Below are positions 1 through 8,244 of a DNA stretch of 64,000 nucleotides, one piece after another. Each line of letters opens with the position of its first letter. Within the stretch, counting starts at the first letter, position 1. A program made the translations under genes and the position numbers. Under the pieces are notes generated by a model that saw only the letters and a program-made list of their open reading frames with translations, was not told the origin of the DNA and searched no databases. The stretch covers positions 248,001-312,000 of the forward strand of contig NZ_CZQA01000010.1 of assembly GCF_001458735.1 (NCBI RefSeq). The letters are read 5' to 3'. Source of the stretch: Candidatus Nitrospira nitrosa (GTDB taxonomy: Bacteria; Nitrospirota; Nitrospiria; Nitrospirales; Nitrospiraceae).

Positions 1-1630
1 TCTCCCGACTGTTGAACGCCAAAACATCGTTGGCCGCCGGCGCTCCCGATACCGTCACGGCAATACCGTCAACATGAAACGTTTGAGGACCACTGTAGGT
101 CCCGGAAGCTGCGGTAGCCGTTCCCCCAGATAGGCCGAGGCCTGCTCGTGCCGTCCCGCCGGTGACGTCGACGGCACTCGCCCCACCAGTCAAATTGGAT
201 CGCACCAGCAAGCGGTTCGTTGTACTGTCAAAATTTACCGCGACCCGTCGGCCTGCTGCAGTCAGTGTCGCATCTGCGTTGATTTTGTTCTGCAGTTCAG
301 TAGCCAATGCGCTGCCTGACGCATAGGGCTGACCTGGTGATGCGGCTCCATTAAGTGTGATGGTCCCTGACGTTGTCCCGTCAACCGACACAACCAACGT
401 GTCGTTTACCCCAGAGACGATATTGAACGGAGTATCTACTGTTGGAGGGGTAATGGCTGTTCCGGTGTAATTCCCATGAATTCCAGCCCCCGTTGTCGCA
501 TCGACAATGCTATAGCTGTTCGTGCCGCTGAACCGCACTTCGTAGTCATGGAACGTCAGGGAGCTTGGCGCCGTGATGGCTCCGCTGCCGATCGAGCTGG
601 ACCCCGTATTTGTCGTCGGTGCGTTCGTCGTGACCGACAATCCCGAGAAGACATCATTCCCGGTGGAACCGTCAAGGCCGTATCCCACACGGTGAAGTTG
701 GTTCACCTCATTGATCAGCGATCCTGCCAGCGCATCAATCCCACGTTGAACCGACGGAATAGATTGGTCTCGAACATCTAACAGCCCACGAAGGCGTCCG
801 GTTGAAATCAAGTCACTAATGATAGCCGGTTGAGTTCCCCCAATATCGTACCCGATTTCAAGAAGACCCTGGTTGTCCGTCGATTCAACCCCCACCAAGT
901 GACGGGTCGTCTCCTGATCAACGAGCACAAGACCACGAGCGGTAAAGACCGAGATGGTGCCATCTGATCGATCGAGCGTGAACACTTCAACTCTCGTCGC
1001 CAACTCGTTGACGGCAAGATCTCGTTGATCGCGAAGATCGTTGGCATTCTGCCCGCTCACCTCGGCCGACTTTATTTGGGTATTGAACTCTGCAATTTTG
1101 GCGGTCAGCGTATTGACCTCGTCAATCGTCACCCCCACTTGGACATCGATCGCTCGACGAGTTTCAACCAAGTCCGTATTGATCTGGTGAAACGCTCCTG
1201 CCAAGGTCGAAGCTCTTCCCAGCACTACTGAGCGTGAGGAGACTTGTGATGGTGTGGTCGTCGCATCCTGGAAAGCCTTGAACAACTCGTTGAGTTTTCC
1301 TGAGAGCCCCTGACCTCGAGCATCCCCGAAGAGGCTCTCGAGTCGATTTAACTCATCTCGAAGGACCGTGAATTGCCCGAGATCTTCATGAGATTCCTTC
1401 ACCTCACGGTTCAGAAAGACGTCCACCGCTCGTCGGATCTCGGCAATTCTTACGCCGGTTCCGACTTGCCCCGGGCTTCCATCGACCGGCCGCTCTTCGG
1501 TCAGGACGACTTGCTGTCTGGAGAAACCCGGAGTATTGACATTGCCAATATTGTGGCCCGTGACGGTCAGTCCCTGTTGCGCCGTAAACAGGGCCGTCTT
1601 GGCAATGTCCATTAATGCACTAAGTCCCAT
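1..1630 (-). CDS. flgK: Flagellar hook-associated protein 1 FlgK (partial, C-terminus outside window)
   Basis: FlgK forms the first junction ring between hook and filament. The translated N-terminus (MGLSALMDIAKTAL, then GLTVTGHNIGNVNTPGFSRQ) is the conserved rod/hook/HAP motif, with the Asn-rich core typical of flagellar axial proteins. Further on there is a long coiled region and a Ser/Thr/Gly-rich variable domain. The frame stays open for 543 codons to the window edge, so the C-terminal helix is missing. The ATG at 1630 has GAGG just upstream and lies 6 bp after the flgN stop, so it is the last visible gene of the flgF-flgK unit. It is probably co-expressed with its export chaperone FlgN and the anti-sigma factor FlgM as a late gene. 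Confidence 0.95.
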   Translation of the reverse strand, partial: MGLSALMDIAKTALFTAQQGLTVTGHNIGNVNTPGFSRQQVVLTEERPVDGSPGQVGTGVRIAEIRRAVDVFLNREVKESHEDLGQFTVLRDELNRLESLFGDARGQGLSGKLNELFKAFQDATTTPSQVSSRSVVLGRASTLAGAFHQINTDLVETRRAIDVQVGVTIDEVNTLTAKIAEFNTQIKSAEVSGQNANDLRDQRDLAVNELATRVEVFTLDRSDGTISVFTARGLVLVDQETTRHLVGVESTDNQGLLEIGYDIGGTQPAIISDLISTGRLRGLLDVRDQSIPSVQRGIDALAGSLINEVNQLHRVGYGLDGSTGNDVFSGLSVTTNAPTTNTGSSSIGSGAITAPSSLTFHDYEVRFSGTNSYSIVDATTGAGIHGNYTGTAITPPTVDTPFNIVSGVNDTLVVSVDGTTSGTITLNGAASPGQPYASGSALATELQNKINADATLTAAGRRVAVNFDSTTNRLLVRSNLTGGASAVDVTGGTARAGLGLSGGTATAASGTYSGPQTFHVDGIAVTVSGAPAANDVLAFNSRE

Positions 1631-1636
1631 AGATCC

Positions 1637-2164
1637 TCACCCTTGCCGCCTGATGACTGCAGCCGGCACATGGTGCTGTTGTCGAGCGCCCAACTCCGAA
1701 TACAGATCTCCGTCCGGCAATGACTGGCGGTGCGCTTCCAGCGCTCGAAAGAGAAACGATTGAACGCTGTGGATTAGCACCTGGTTGGCAGCAATATCCT
1801 GTTTCACCGCCCGAACCTTTTCCGCCAGTCGCTCATACTGCTCCAGAATTACCCCAGCCTGTGGGCTTTGAACTCGGTGGAGTATTTCCGTAACCGTTCG
1901 ATTGGAAAGTGGCACCTGATACGTGTTGGCGAGGTCGTCAAGCAGCAGATCGAGCTCGTCTTTCAACTGGTGAAGCGACTCAAGGATCGAGATCCTGGAT
2001 TGATTGATGGAAAGAAATTCGCCGAGTGCCATCCGTTTGATGGCATCTCGCTCCTGAACAATATTCTGTGCAAGGAGATCACAGTGCGCTGACTCACGGG
2101 CGAGAATATGCGGCAACTGCGCGAGAGAGATTGAAGCATTCACGGTCGGAACCTGCCCATCCAT
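1637..2164 (-). CDS. flgN: FlgN-family export chaperone
   Basis: FlgN is the cytoplasmic chaperone that keeps FlgK and FlgL unassembled and brings them to the flagellar export gate. This 175-aa protein is almost entirely helical, with heptad-like leucine spacing (for example ESLHQLKDELDLLLDDL near residues 60-80), and it sits directly between flgM and flgK, the usual place for flgN. Sequence conservation in this family is low, so the call rests on size, helical content and position. No strong ribosome binding site precedes the ATG at 2164, so the start may be off by a few codons. The C-terminal 20 residues are polar and probably disordered. Confidence 0.8.
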   Translation of the reverse strand: MDGQVPTVNASISLAQLPHILARESAHCDLLAQNIVQERDAIKRMALGEFLSINQSRISILESLHQLKDELDLLLDDLANTYQVPLSNRTVTEILHRVQSPQAGVILEQYERLAEKVRAVKQDIAANQVLIHSVQSFLFRALEAHRQSLPDGDLYSELGARQQHHVPAAVIRRQG

Positions 2165-2220
2165 GGACCAGATCGAGGATCCGTTGCTGTGACGACTCGA
2201 CGGAGATAGATGCTAACCGC

Positions 2221-2526
2221 TTAAAGAACAGCGTCGGTCAAAACCTGCTTAATCAGCGCGTCCCCAACGGCACGACCGCTGATATCGTAGGTGCCGCTGT
2301 CAAGTGCACGCTTGATGCGATCGACATGTTCTGCCCGCAAAGAATCCGGCTGATTGACCAGCTCTCGAATCCGTTGCAGCTCCTTGGCCTGAGCCGAGAT
2401 CTGAACCTCATCCTTACCAACCTTGGGCTGGGCCGTCGGTTGCCGAACAGCTGCATTCTCAGCCTCATGCACTCCAAGCAATACTTTTGCTAGATGGTCA
2501 ACTTTCCCATGACCTGAAATCTGCAT
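2221..2526 (-). CDS. flgM: Anti-sigma-28 factor FlgM
   Basis: FlgM binds FliA (encoded at 8994-8245) and blocks late gene transcription until it is exported through the finished hook. The 101-aa product has the family layout: a polar disordered N-terminal half, then a conserved C-terminal FliA-binding region. The key segments are the DEVQISAQAKEL stretch near residues 40-50 and the VDRIKRALDSGTYDISG motif near residues 68-85. AGGAG lies 7 bases before the ATG. A FliA-type promoter candidate at 2599-2625 would put flgM, flgN and flgK under the sigma factor that FlgM inhibits, a standard feedback loop. Confidence 0.93.
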   Translation of the reverse strand: MQISGHGKVDHLAKVLLGVHEAENAAVRQPTAQPKVGKDEVQISAQAKELQRIRELVNQPDSLRAEHVDRIKRALDSGTYDISGRAVGDALIKQVLTDAVL

Positions 2527-2598
2527 CGTCCTACTCCTTCCCCAACTCCTCCAACCCGCATCCTGAACGATCAGTGCCCTTTATCCCTGTCGAGTTCC

Positions 2599-2625
2599 TT
2601 ATCGGTCCCTCACCGGAAAACTTGA
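2599..2625 (-). promoter_or_regulatory. Candidate FliA (sigma-28) promoter for flgM-flgN-flgK
   Basis: Read on the minus strand, TCAA is followed by exactly 15 bases and then ACCGATAA. The FliA consensus is TAAA-N15-GCCGATAA, so there is one mismatch in each element. The -10 element overlaps the TAA stop codon of flgJ, and flgM starts about 70 bp downstream. The fit, the spacing and the downstream genes agree, but no other FliA site in the window was available for comparison. Confidence 0.55.
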
Positions 2626-3006
2626 GTGCTCTGCAGAGGGACCTGCAAAATATTTTTCCGCGTGTTCTTGGACCATCCGAGCAATGCCCAGCCCCCCAGA
2701 TTCTGCCGCTCGTCGTCCGATTTCCTCATCATAGAACGAATGGAAATACGCGCCCTGTTTATTGGCTATAGCTCCTTGAGGGACGGTTTCTCTCATAACC
2801 TTTAGTAAATGTGAGACAAAATAGGACTCAAACTGTTTCCCGGCCTCGATAAGCTTCTGACGCTCCTTCATAACATCCTGCACTATCAATGGGTTATGAG
2901 AATTACGCAGCTGACCTGAGGGGAGCAGTGTCCCAGGATCCATATATAATGGTGACGACAACAACGCCCGACTCTTCTCCAAGCCTGTTTGGGTAATCCC
3001 ATCCAT
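2599..3006 (-). CDS. flgJ: Rod-binding protein FlgJ, N-terminal domain only
   Basis: This protein caps or scaffolds rod assembly in the periplasm. The 135-aa product contains the rod-binding core (FESYFVSHLLKVMRET near residue 60 and YDEEIGRRAAESGGLGIARM further on). It lacks the C-terminal muramidase domain of enterobacterial FlgJ, which is usual outside gamma-proteobacteria and implies a separate peptidoglycan hydrolase. A TTG at 3018 overlapping the flgI stop could also initiate, but the ATG at 3006 has GAGGG five bases upstream and is preferred. It lies between flgI and flgM. Confidence 0.9.
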   Translation of the reverse strand: MDGITQTGLEKSRALLSSPLYMDPGTLLPSGQLRNSHNPLIVQDVMKERQKLIEAGKQFESYFVSHLLKVMRETVPQGAIANKQGAYFHSFYDEEIGRRAAESGGLGIARMVQEHAEKYFAGPSAEHSSFPVRDR

Positions 3007-3014
3007 AGAAGCCC

Positions 3015-4148
3015 TCAAATGATCTCCAGATTCGCCTGAAGAGCCCCGGCCGACTTGAGTGCCGAGAGAATCGCCACCAGATCCCGAGGCGTGACCCCTA
3101 CGGCGTTGAGGGCCTGAACAACCTCTCCCAAGGTGACCGTTTCATCGACAACAATCAGCCGAGACTCCTGCTCTTTGACCTCAGTCTGGACATCGGGAGT
3201 AACAGTGGTTTGTCCTGCAGCACTCCCCACAAGCGGCGCCGCCGGCTGAGACACATTCAGCGTATTTTTAACTGAAATTGTGAGGTTCCCATGAGAAATG
3301 GCACAGGTGGAGATCCGAACGTGTTCCCCAAGCACGACCGTACCCGTTCGCTCATTGACAACGACCTTCGCAATGGCATCGACGGACACATCAAGCCCTT
3401 CAATCGACGCAATATATTCAACAACCCGGCCATGAAAAACCGGAGGAATCGTGGCCTTAATAGAGCCGGCGTTGACGGCTGACGCACTCCCCTTCCCAAA
3501 AGCATGTTCAATCGCCTCGGCCGTCCGAATCGCCGTCGTGAAATCTGGCTGACGTAGCAGAACGGAGACGGTCTCCCACGAATCGATATCGACGGGAAGT
3601 TCCTTTTCAATTATGGCTCCACTAGGCACCACACCTGCCGCCTGATGATTCTTGGTCACCGTCGCCCCGCCGGCCCCGCCGGTGCCGCCAAGAAATCCTC
3701 CTATCGAAACGGGCCCTTGCGCCACGGCAAATACTTGCTGATTCGCTGCCTTAAGAGGCGTCAATAGTAAGGTGCCTCCTTGTAAACTCTTCGCGTTGGC
3801 CATTGAGGAGACCACAGCATCCAATGTCATGCCGGGCTTCGAGAATGGAGGAAGTTTCGCTGTGACCATCACCGACGCGATGTTCCTCGTCAGCAGTTGA
3901 ATGGGATCAATGACGAGGTGGACCCCCATCTTGTTCAACATCGACATCATCGCTTGAATCGTAAACTGTCCACCGATCACACGATCGCCTGTGCTGTCTA
4001 ACCCAACCACCAAGCCATAGCCGAGCAATTGGTTTTCACGCACCCCCTCAATCGCACCGATATCCTTGATCCTCACGGCATCGGCATGCACAGGCCAGAG
4101 GAAGCCAGCAGTCAAGAAGAACAGCAACACCAGCCACCGTGACACCAT
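3015..4148 (-). CDS. flgI: Flagellar P-ring protein FlgI
   Basis: FlgI polymerises around the rod in the peptidoglycan layer to make the P-ring bushing. The 377-aa product starts with a signal peptide (MVSRWLVLLFFLTAGFLWPVHA) followed by the family signature VRIKDIGAIEGVRENQLLGYGLVVGL. It ends in the conserved NAVGVTPRDLVAILSALKSAGAL region. The frame is open further upstream to 4346, but the ATG at 4148 has GGAGGA 10-11 bases upstream and gives a clean signal peptide, so it is taken as the start. That GGAGGA is embedded in the last codons of the small ORF at 4153-4425. FlgA (5151-5951) is its assembly chaperone. Confidence 0.97.
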   Translation of the reverse strand: MVSRWLVLLFFLTAGFLWPVHADAVRIKDIGAIEGVRENQLLGYGLVVGLDSTGDRVIGGQFTIQAMMSMLNKMGVHLVIDPIQLLTRNIASVMVTAKLPPFSKPGMTLDAVVSSMANAKSLQGGTLLLTPLKAANQQVFAVAQGPVSIGGFLGGTGGAGGATVTKNHQAAGVVPSGAIIEKELPVDIDSWETVSVLLRQPDFTTAIRTAEAIEHAFGKGSASAVNAGSIKATIPPVFHGRVVEYIASIEGLDVSVDAIAKVVVNERTGTVVLGEHVRISTCAISHGNLTISVKNTLNVSQPAAPLVGSAAGQTTVTPDVQTEVKEQESRLIVVDETVTLGEVVQALNAVGVTPRDLVAILSALKSAGALQANLEII

Positions 4149-4152
4149 ACAG

Positions 4153-4425
4153 CTATTGTCCTCCATCGAATGAGGAACGTTTCGTGAGAGCGGGGTTCGG
4201 CTTCGGGCCAAAAATGACACGTGACAACCACCCTTGCTCCTGTACGACTTCTTTGCAAACGGTTCCTTGCGGTTGATCTGATAGTTGCCTGCGAGCTCGC
4301 TTAGGCGGAGGTGGAGGCATGGAATCTGCCCTCCGGACGACACCACTTCTGACCATCAGTTGCAGCGATTGCACATTCACCAGTCGCCGCTTAGAGATCA
4401 TTCTTTTAGTGGCTGGACGTCTCAT
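4153..4425 (-). CDS. Small basic protein translationally coupled between flgH and flgI
   Basis: I do not recognise this 90-aa protein. Its ATG overlaps the flgH stop by one base (TGATG), and its TAG lies 4 bases before the flgI ATG. The flgI ribosome binding site sits inside its last codons. This packing strongly suggests a translated gene rather than spacer. The product is rich in Arg and Lys, has a run of five prolines near residue 38, and has no signal peptide or membrane segment. It could be an assembly or regulatory factor for the L/P rings, or simply a translated leader that couples flgH to flgI. Function unknown. Confidence 0.6.
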   Translation of the reverse strand: MRRPATKRMISKRRLVNVQSLQLMVRSGVVRRADSMPPPPPKRARRQLSDQPQGTVCKEVVQEQGWLSRVIFGPKPNPALTKRSSFDGGQ

Positions 4426-5144
4426 CAGAACGGATACACCCAGTCAAGAATTCGAACAAACCAACCAGGACGCTGAACATCATCCAATACACCAAGGCCT
4501 GAGTACTCGATTTTGGCATCTGCGATGGCACTCGACGCCACGGTATTCTTGGTATCCACGTCCACACGACGGACGATCCCGCCGATGGTCATCAGCTGCT
4601 TCTCGCTGTTGACGGTGACTTCGCGCCGCCCCTCGATCCGAAGATCCCCGTTGGAAAGCACCTCCGTGACGATCGCAGAGATGGTCCCCGTCAATGTGCC
4701 CTCACGATTGGTGGAGCCTTTCCCGTCGAACTTGTTATTGGCGGTCGCATTGATTCCAAACCCCCGTTTCGTTTCATCGCTGAAGCGGATCCCTGGAAGC
4801 CCGATATATCCCATCCCGCTCCCGACCATGCCGTTCTTAATCGTCGAATCTCGTTGAACCGCCGTATCGGCGGACTTGGACCCTTTATGAACTTCGGACA
4901 CTTTCACGGTCAGAATATCCCCGATCCGCATGGCGCGCATGTCCTCGTACAGATAGGCTCGTCCGTTTTCTTCCTGCCAGAGCGAGCCAAGCGTCTTCGG
5001 AGGAGGGATCAGCGGCAGAGTCACTTTGCTCGACGGACTTGGCGGACTTGAACACCCGCACACGACCATCACGGTCATGATCCCGAGTCCCGCAATGGCA
5101 CGTCTCAACTGTGTTCGATGGGCAGATACTGAGACACTCACCAT
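4425..5144 (-). CDS. flgH: Flagellar L-ring lipoprotein FlgH
   Basis: FlgH forms the outer-membrane L-ring. The 239-aa product has a lipoprotein signal: a hydrophobic stretch ending in VVCGC, where Cys31 (preceded by V-C-G) is the likely lipidated residue. The family core follows: GSLWQEENGRAYLYEDMRAMRIGDILTV and, at the C-terminus, the segment from NGDLRIEGRREVTVN to GLGVLDDVQRPGW. Presence of this gene shows an outer membrane. AGGAG lies close to the ATG, 3-4 bases away, and the gene starts 6 bp after the flgA stop. It is followed, with a one-base overlap, by a small coupled ORF. Confidence 0.96.
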   Translation of the reverse strand: MVSVSVSAHRTQLRRAIAGLGIMTVMVVCGCSSPPSPSSKVTLPLIPPPKTLGSLWQEENGRAYLYEDMRAMRIGDILTVKVSEVHKGSKSADTAVQRDSTIKNGMVGSGMGYIGLPGIRFSDETKRGFGINATANNKFDGKGSTNREGTLTGTISAIVTEVLSNGDLRIEGRREVTVNSEKQLMTIGGIVRRVDVDTKNTVASSAIADAKIEYSGLGVLDDVQRPGWFVRILDWVYPF

Positions 5145-5150
5145 ACGCTC

Positions 5151-5951
5151 CTAGAAATCAACCTGTACCAGACTGGGCGCCACAACCTTCGCTCTCAACT
5201 CTCGACCGGAATCCAGATTCGCAACCATAATGGTCTGTCCGACTTGGCCGCTGGCTTTGGTGATACCATAGGTCTGAATCGACAGACCTCCTCGACGCGC
5301 CTCAATCAAGACTCGGTCGCCCTTCTTCACGATGAGTGGAAGCTTCACGAAGGTCGATCGCAATGGCGTATCAGGCGGGAGTGGGCGGGCGGCGCTCTTA
5401 CCGACCACCTCATCGCGATCAGTCATAAACGGGTGATTCCACTGATGGATTCGAATACGCGTGCTCTTGAGGTCTGCGCCGTCGATCAGCTCCTCCGTTT
5501 TCAACAGACGAGTGGGGACGATGGCCTCGATCATGGCCGAGACATCCGCCAAGACCTGGATCGTTTTCCAGGCTTTTCCACCCACCGTAACTGAAACTGG
5601 GAAGACACGTCTCCCAAGGCCATCGTCGGAACCTGTCGGCAATACTTGGAACTCGATGATTCCTGACGGCACAGCAATCGGTTCGGCTGGATCCAGCACC
5701 GCCACGGTGATTGTCTTCACTTTTTGTGACCACGCTTGCTCCAGATAGCGATGAATCGCTCCTTGGAACAGTTCGGCAGTGAGCTCTTGCGTGGCAGATT
5801 TCTCGCGCTCTTTCCCGACAGATCTCGGCTCGTGCCCCGGATTGACCAGCGTGACGGAGCCGGTATCGACTCTGCTCCCTGCAGAGACCACCGCAGTCCA
5901 GCTCAGCCACCCCACCCAGAGCGATAGGAGCACGATCCCGATCCTCACCAT
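5151..5951 (-). CDS. flgA: Flagellar P-ring assembly chaperone FlgA
   Basis: FlgA is a periplasmic chaperone needed for FlgI polymerisation. The 266-aa product has an N-terminal signal peptide ending near VVSAGS (residue 25). The C-terminal half has the SAF-type beta-clip fold pattern of FlgA: VVGKSAARPLPPDTPLRSTF, then VKKGDRVLIEARRGGLSIQT, then GQVGQTIMVANLDSGRELRAKV and a terminal VQVDF. It lies between flgG and flgH with 6-9 bp gaps and is clearly in the same transcript. Length fits the longer FlgA class found outside enterobacteria. Confidence 0.94.
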   Translation of the reverse strand: MVRIGIVLLSLWVGWLSWTAVVSAGSRVDTGSVTLVNPGHEPRSVGKEREKSATQELTAELFQGAIHRYLEQAWSQKVKTITVAVLDPAEPIAVPSGIIEFQVLPTGSDDGLGRRVFPVSVTVGGKAWKTIQVLADVSAMIEAIVPTRLLKTEELIDGADLKSTRIRIHQWNHPFMTDRDEVVGKSAARPLPPDTPLRSTFVKLPLIVKKGDRVLIEARRGGLSIQTYGITKASGQVGQTIMVANLDSGRELRAKVVAPSLVQVDF

Positions 5952-5960
5952 ATTTCCCCC

Positions 5961-6752
5961 CTACCGTCGCAGATTGTTGGCAATGGACATCATCTCATCG
6001 GAGGCTTGAATCGTCTTCGAATTGATTTCATAGCTGCGCTGGGCAATGATCATGTTGACCATCTCCTCCGCGAGATTGACATTCGAGCTCTCCAGAAATC
6101 CCTGTTGAATCGTGCCGAACCCGGTCGTGAACCCCCCGGTTCCTTGTGTGGGAGGACCCGATGCAAAACTATCGATGAACAGGTTGTTCCCCATCGCTAC
6201 CAAACCTGAGGGATTGTCGAACCTGGTCAACTGAATCTGCCCCACCTGTGAAGCTTGAGTCACACCGGGGAGCAGCACAGACACGGTACCATCTTGACCG
6301 ATATCCACCTTGAGCGCGCCGGACGGAATGGTGATGACCGGATTCAGAAGATCGCCGTCACCGGTAACGAGGTTCCCGACGTTGTCTCGTTTGAATGAGC
6401 CGTTCCTGGTGTACATGATGGTGCCGTCCGGGCGGGACACTTGAAAAAATCCGTTCCCATCGATCGCCAGATCCGTCTCATTGTTCGTTTGACGCATATT
6501 TCCTTGCAGCCATTCTTTAGCCACAGTCGTCGGCCGAACCCCGGTGCCGACCTGAATCCCAACGGGGAACACTCCGACATTCGACGCGTTAGTGCCAGGG
6601 AGTCGCTGGATTTGATAGACCAAGTCAGCAAACTCGGCTCGGCTTCGCTTAAAGGAATTGGTATTCACGTTGGCAAGGTTGTGCGCGATGGTATCGACAT
6701 TGATCTGCTGCGCCGTCATCCCCGTTGCTGCGGTCCACATGGCACGAATCAT
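5961..6752 (-). CDS. flgG: Flagellar distal rod protein FlgG
   Basis: FlgG polymerises into the distal rod that crosses the P and L rings. At 263 aa it is the standard length. It opens with MIRAMWTAATGMTAQQINVDTIAHNLANVNT, the axial-protein N-terminal helix, and ends with SNVNLAEEMVNMIIAQRSYE followed by a NSKTIQASDEMM helix, the matching C-terminal D0 domain. The segment near residues 40-60 (QIQRLPGTNASNVGV) is the FlgG-specific insertion that makes the rod rigid. It follows flgF and precedes flgA. Confidence 0.97.
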   Translation of the reverse strand: MIRAMWTAATGMTAQQINVDTIAHNLANVNTNSFKRSRAEFADLVYQIQRLPGTNASNVGVFPVGIQVGTGVRPTTVAKEWLQGNMRQTNNETDLAIDGNGFFQVSRPDGTIMYTRNGSFKRDNVGNLVTGDGDLLNPVITIPSGALKVDIGQDGTVSVLLPGVTQASQVGQIQLTRFDNPSGLVAMGNNLFIDSFASGPPTQGTGGFTTGFGTIQQGFLESSNVNLAEEMVNMIIAQRSYEINSKTIQASDEMMSIANNLRR

Positions 6753-6815
6753 TGTGACTCTCCCTTACCTTGGTGATTCAGACAGGTCTTGCCTGCGATG
6801 ACGTGTACGCTATCT

Positions 6816-7586
6816 TTAGGCGACTCGCCCGATGTCTTGAATCGCCACTTCAGCCATCCGATCGAGCGTTTGAATGAGTTTTTGTGCGGACTCGTAACTC
6901 CGCATCCCTTCCATCATCTTCACCATTTCACCGATCGAATTGACGTTCGATTCCTCGATATGCCCGGCCAAGAGTTGCGGATTCTTGACGGGTTTGCCTT
7001 TCTCGGACGCGAACAGCCCTTCGGCGGACTTGACCGGCATCTCGTCTTCCGGAAAATCCATGACTTTAATCGTCGCCACTGGCTTGTCATCGACTCTGAT
7101 ATCGCCTTGGGGAGTGATTTCCACCTTCCCTGGAGGAATCTTGATCTCCCCTTTCGCTCCCATCACAGGATAGCCCAGTCCATTGACGAGCCTACGCTGG
7201 CTGTCCAATGAGAGCATGCCGTTCCTGGTGTATCGAGCCCCTTGAGGCGTCTCTACCTCTAAAAACCCTCTCCCCTGAATCGCCAGATCCAACGGATTGC
7301 CGGTCAGCCTGATGCGACCGGCTTCGAACGTGGTTTTCATCGTGTGCGGTGCAACGAACGCACGTTCGGTCGCTCCAAATGGTCTGGCCACGATCTGCTG
7401 TGCGAGTCCCCCACTATGGCCGATCGCTGGAATGACCGCTTGGTACTTGGGGAAAATGGCTTTGAACGCCTGCTCATCTTGCTTGAAGCCGGCCGTATTC
7501 ACATTCGCCATATTATTGGCGAAGACTTGCATCCGCCGCTCATGAGCCAACGCACCGGAGAGGATTGGATAGATACCACGATTCAT
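6816..7586 (-). CDS. flgF: Flagellar proximal rod protein FlgF
   Basis: First gene of the flgF-flgK unit. The 256-aa product has the FlgE/F/G family ends: an N-terminal LSGALAHERRMQVFANNMANVNTAGFKQ and a C-terminal EESNVNSIGEMVKMMEGMRSYE. It lacks the FlgG-specific segment and is closer to FlgF than to FlgG, although the two are paralogues and the label rests on order as well as sequence. The sigma-54 site at 7621-7636 would place the transcription start about 24 bases before the ATG. Confidence 0.9.
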   Translation of the reverse strand: MNRGIYPILSGALAHERRMQVFANNMANVNTAGFKQDEQAFKAIFPKYQAVIPAIGHSGGLAQQIVARPFGATERAFVAPHTMKTTFEAGRIRLTGNPLDLAIQGRGFLEVETPQGARYTRNGMLSLDSQRRLVNGLGYPVMGAKGEIKIPPGKVEITPQGDIRVDDKPVATIKVMDFPEDEMPVKSAEGLFASEKGKPVKNPQLLAGHIEESNVNSIGEMVKMMEGMRSYESAQKLIQTLDRMAEVAIQDIGRVA

Positions 7587-7620
7587 CTGAGCAACTCCTT
7601 ATTGGTCCCGACACAAAGAC

Positions 7621-7636
7621 AGCAACCCTTATGCCA
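7621..7636 (-). promoter_or_regulatory. Sigma-54 promoter of the flgF-flgK unit
   Basis: On the minus strand the sequence is TGGCATAAGGGTTGCT, with GG and GC separated by exactly 10 bases (the -24/-12 architecture). The predicted start is near 7610, about 24 bases before the flgF ATG. Comparable sites with 24-29 base leaders precede fliL, fliK and flgB. Confidence 0.8.
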
Positions 7637-7637
7637 A

Positions 7638-8175
7638 GGTCATCAACCTGCCCATTTCGAGGTCTCCCAATCTAAAACCACTGAAATGTAGGAGAATGAC
7701 GACAGTGGAACATGCCGAATATCACGCTGCCGAATGAAGCGGTCGCCAACCAGGAAATAATCTGCCCAGTCAGCGGCATATTTTTCCTGGAACGACACCC
7801 AACCCCCATCATACTCATCGAAGCCCCTTCTCTTCCCCAAGACGATTCGAAACGATCGGGCACACACCCAATACAGACCTGTTCACGCGGTTCGTCATCT
7901 GTGACAAGCAGGCGCGACAGTAGACGGATTCTTCAAGGCGAGCAGACAGACCGTGGTGCCATCCGGCCTACAAAGACTTAGGGATCACACCATAACGATT
8001 CGTGCCCCATCAGTGGCTCAGGGCCCTGAGCCTCGTCGAGCCTTCGATTCCACTCAGGCTCAACCCAGAGCAAGGTCGAAGGGGCGAGCGACAAAACCAC
8101 CAAGATGCCATGCGAGGCTGGCACCCGGAGCCATGAGCGGTCGATGAATACTTGTGCAATATGATGAGGTCACGA
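7638..8175. other. Non-coding region between the flgF and fliA units
   Basis: I see no credible gene here; the short frames present lack ribosome binding sites and family resemblance. The region contains the palindromic element at 8015-8090. Any activator-binding sites for the sigma-54 promoter at 7621-7636 would be expected in this stretch, but none could be named. Confidence 0.6.
8015..8090. repeat. REP-like palindromic intergenic element
   Basis: It starts with a perfect 18-bp palindrome, GGCTCAGGGCCCTGAGCC (8015-8032). A second inverted pair follows, built on GCCTTCGA and TCGAAGGGGCG (about 8039-8085). The CCTTCGA/CTCAGG vocabulary resembles dispersed palindromic repeats common in many bacterial genomes. 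Only one copy is seen in this window, so repeat status is inferred. Confidence 0.45.
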
Positions 8176-8217
8176 GAAACGAGCCCGGCCGCAGGAAACC
8201 ACGGCCAGGTTCGTTTC
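8176..8217 (-). terminator. Hairpin downstream of fliA, possible terminator
   Basis: GAAACGAGCC...(loop)...GGTTCGTTTC forms a long imperfect stem, with an inner CGGCCG/CGGCC pairing, 28 bp beyond the fliA stop. No T-run follows on the minus strand, so it may terminate with Rho or only stabilise the transcript end. Confidence 0.4.
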
Positions 8218-8244
8218 AATAGAAGTCAGTATGAATAATGCGGG

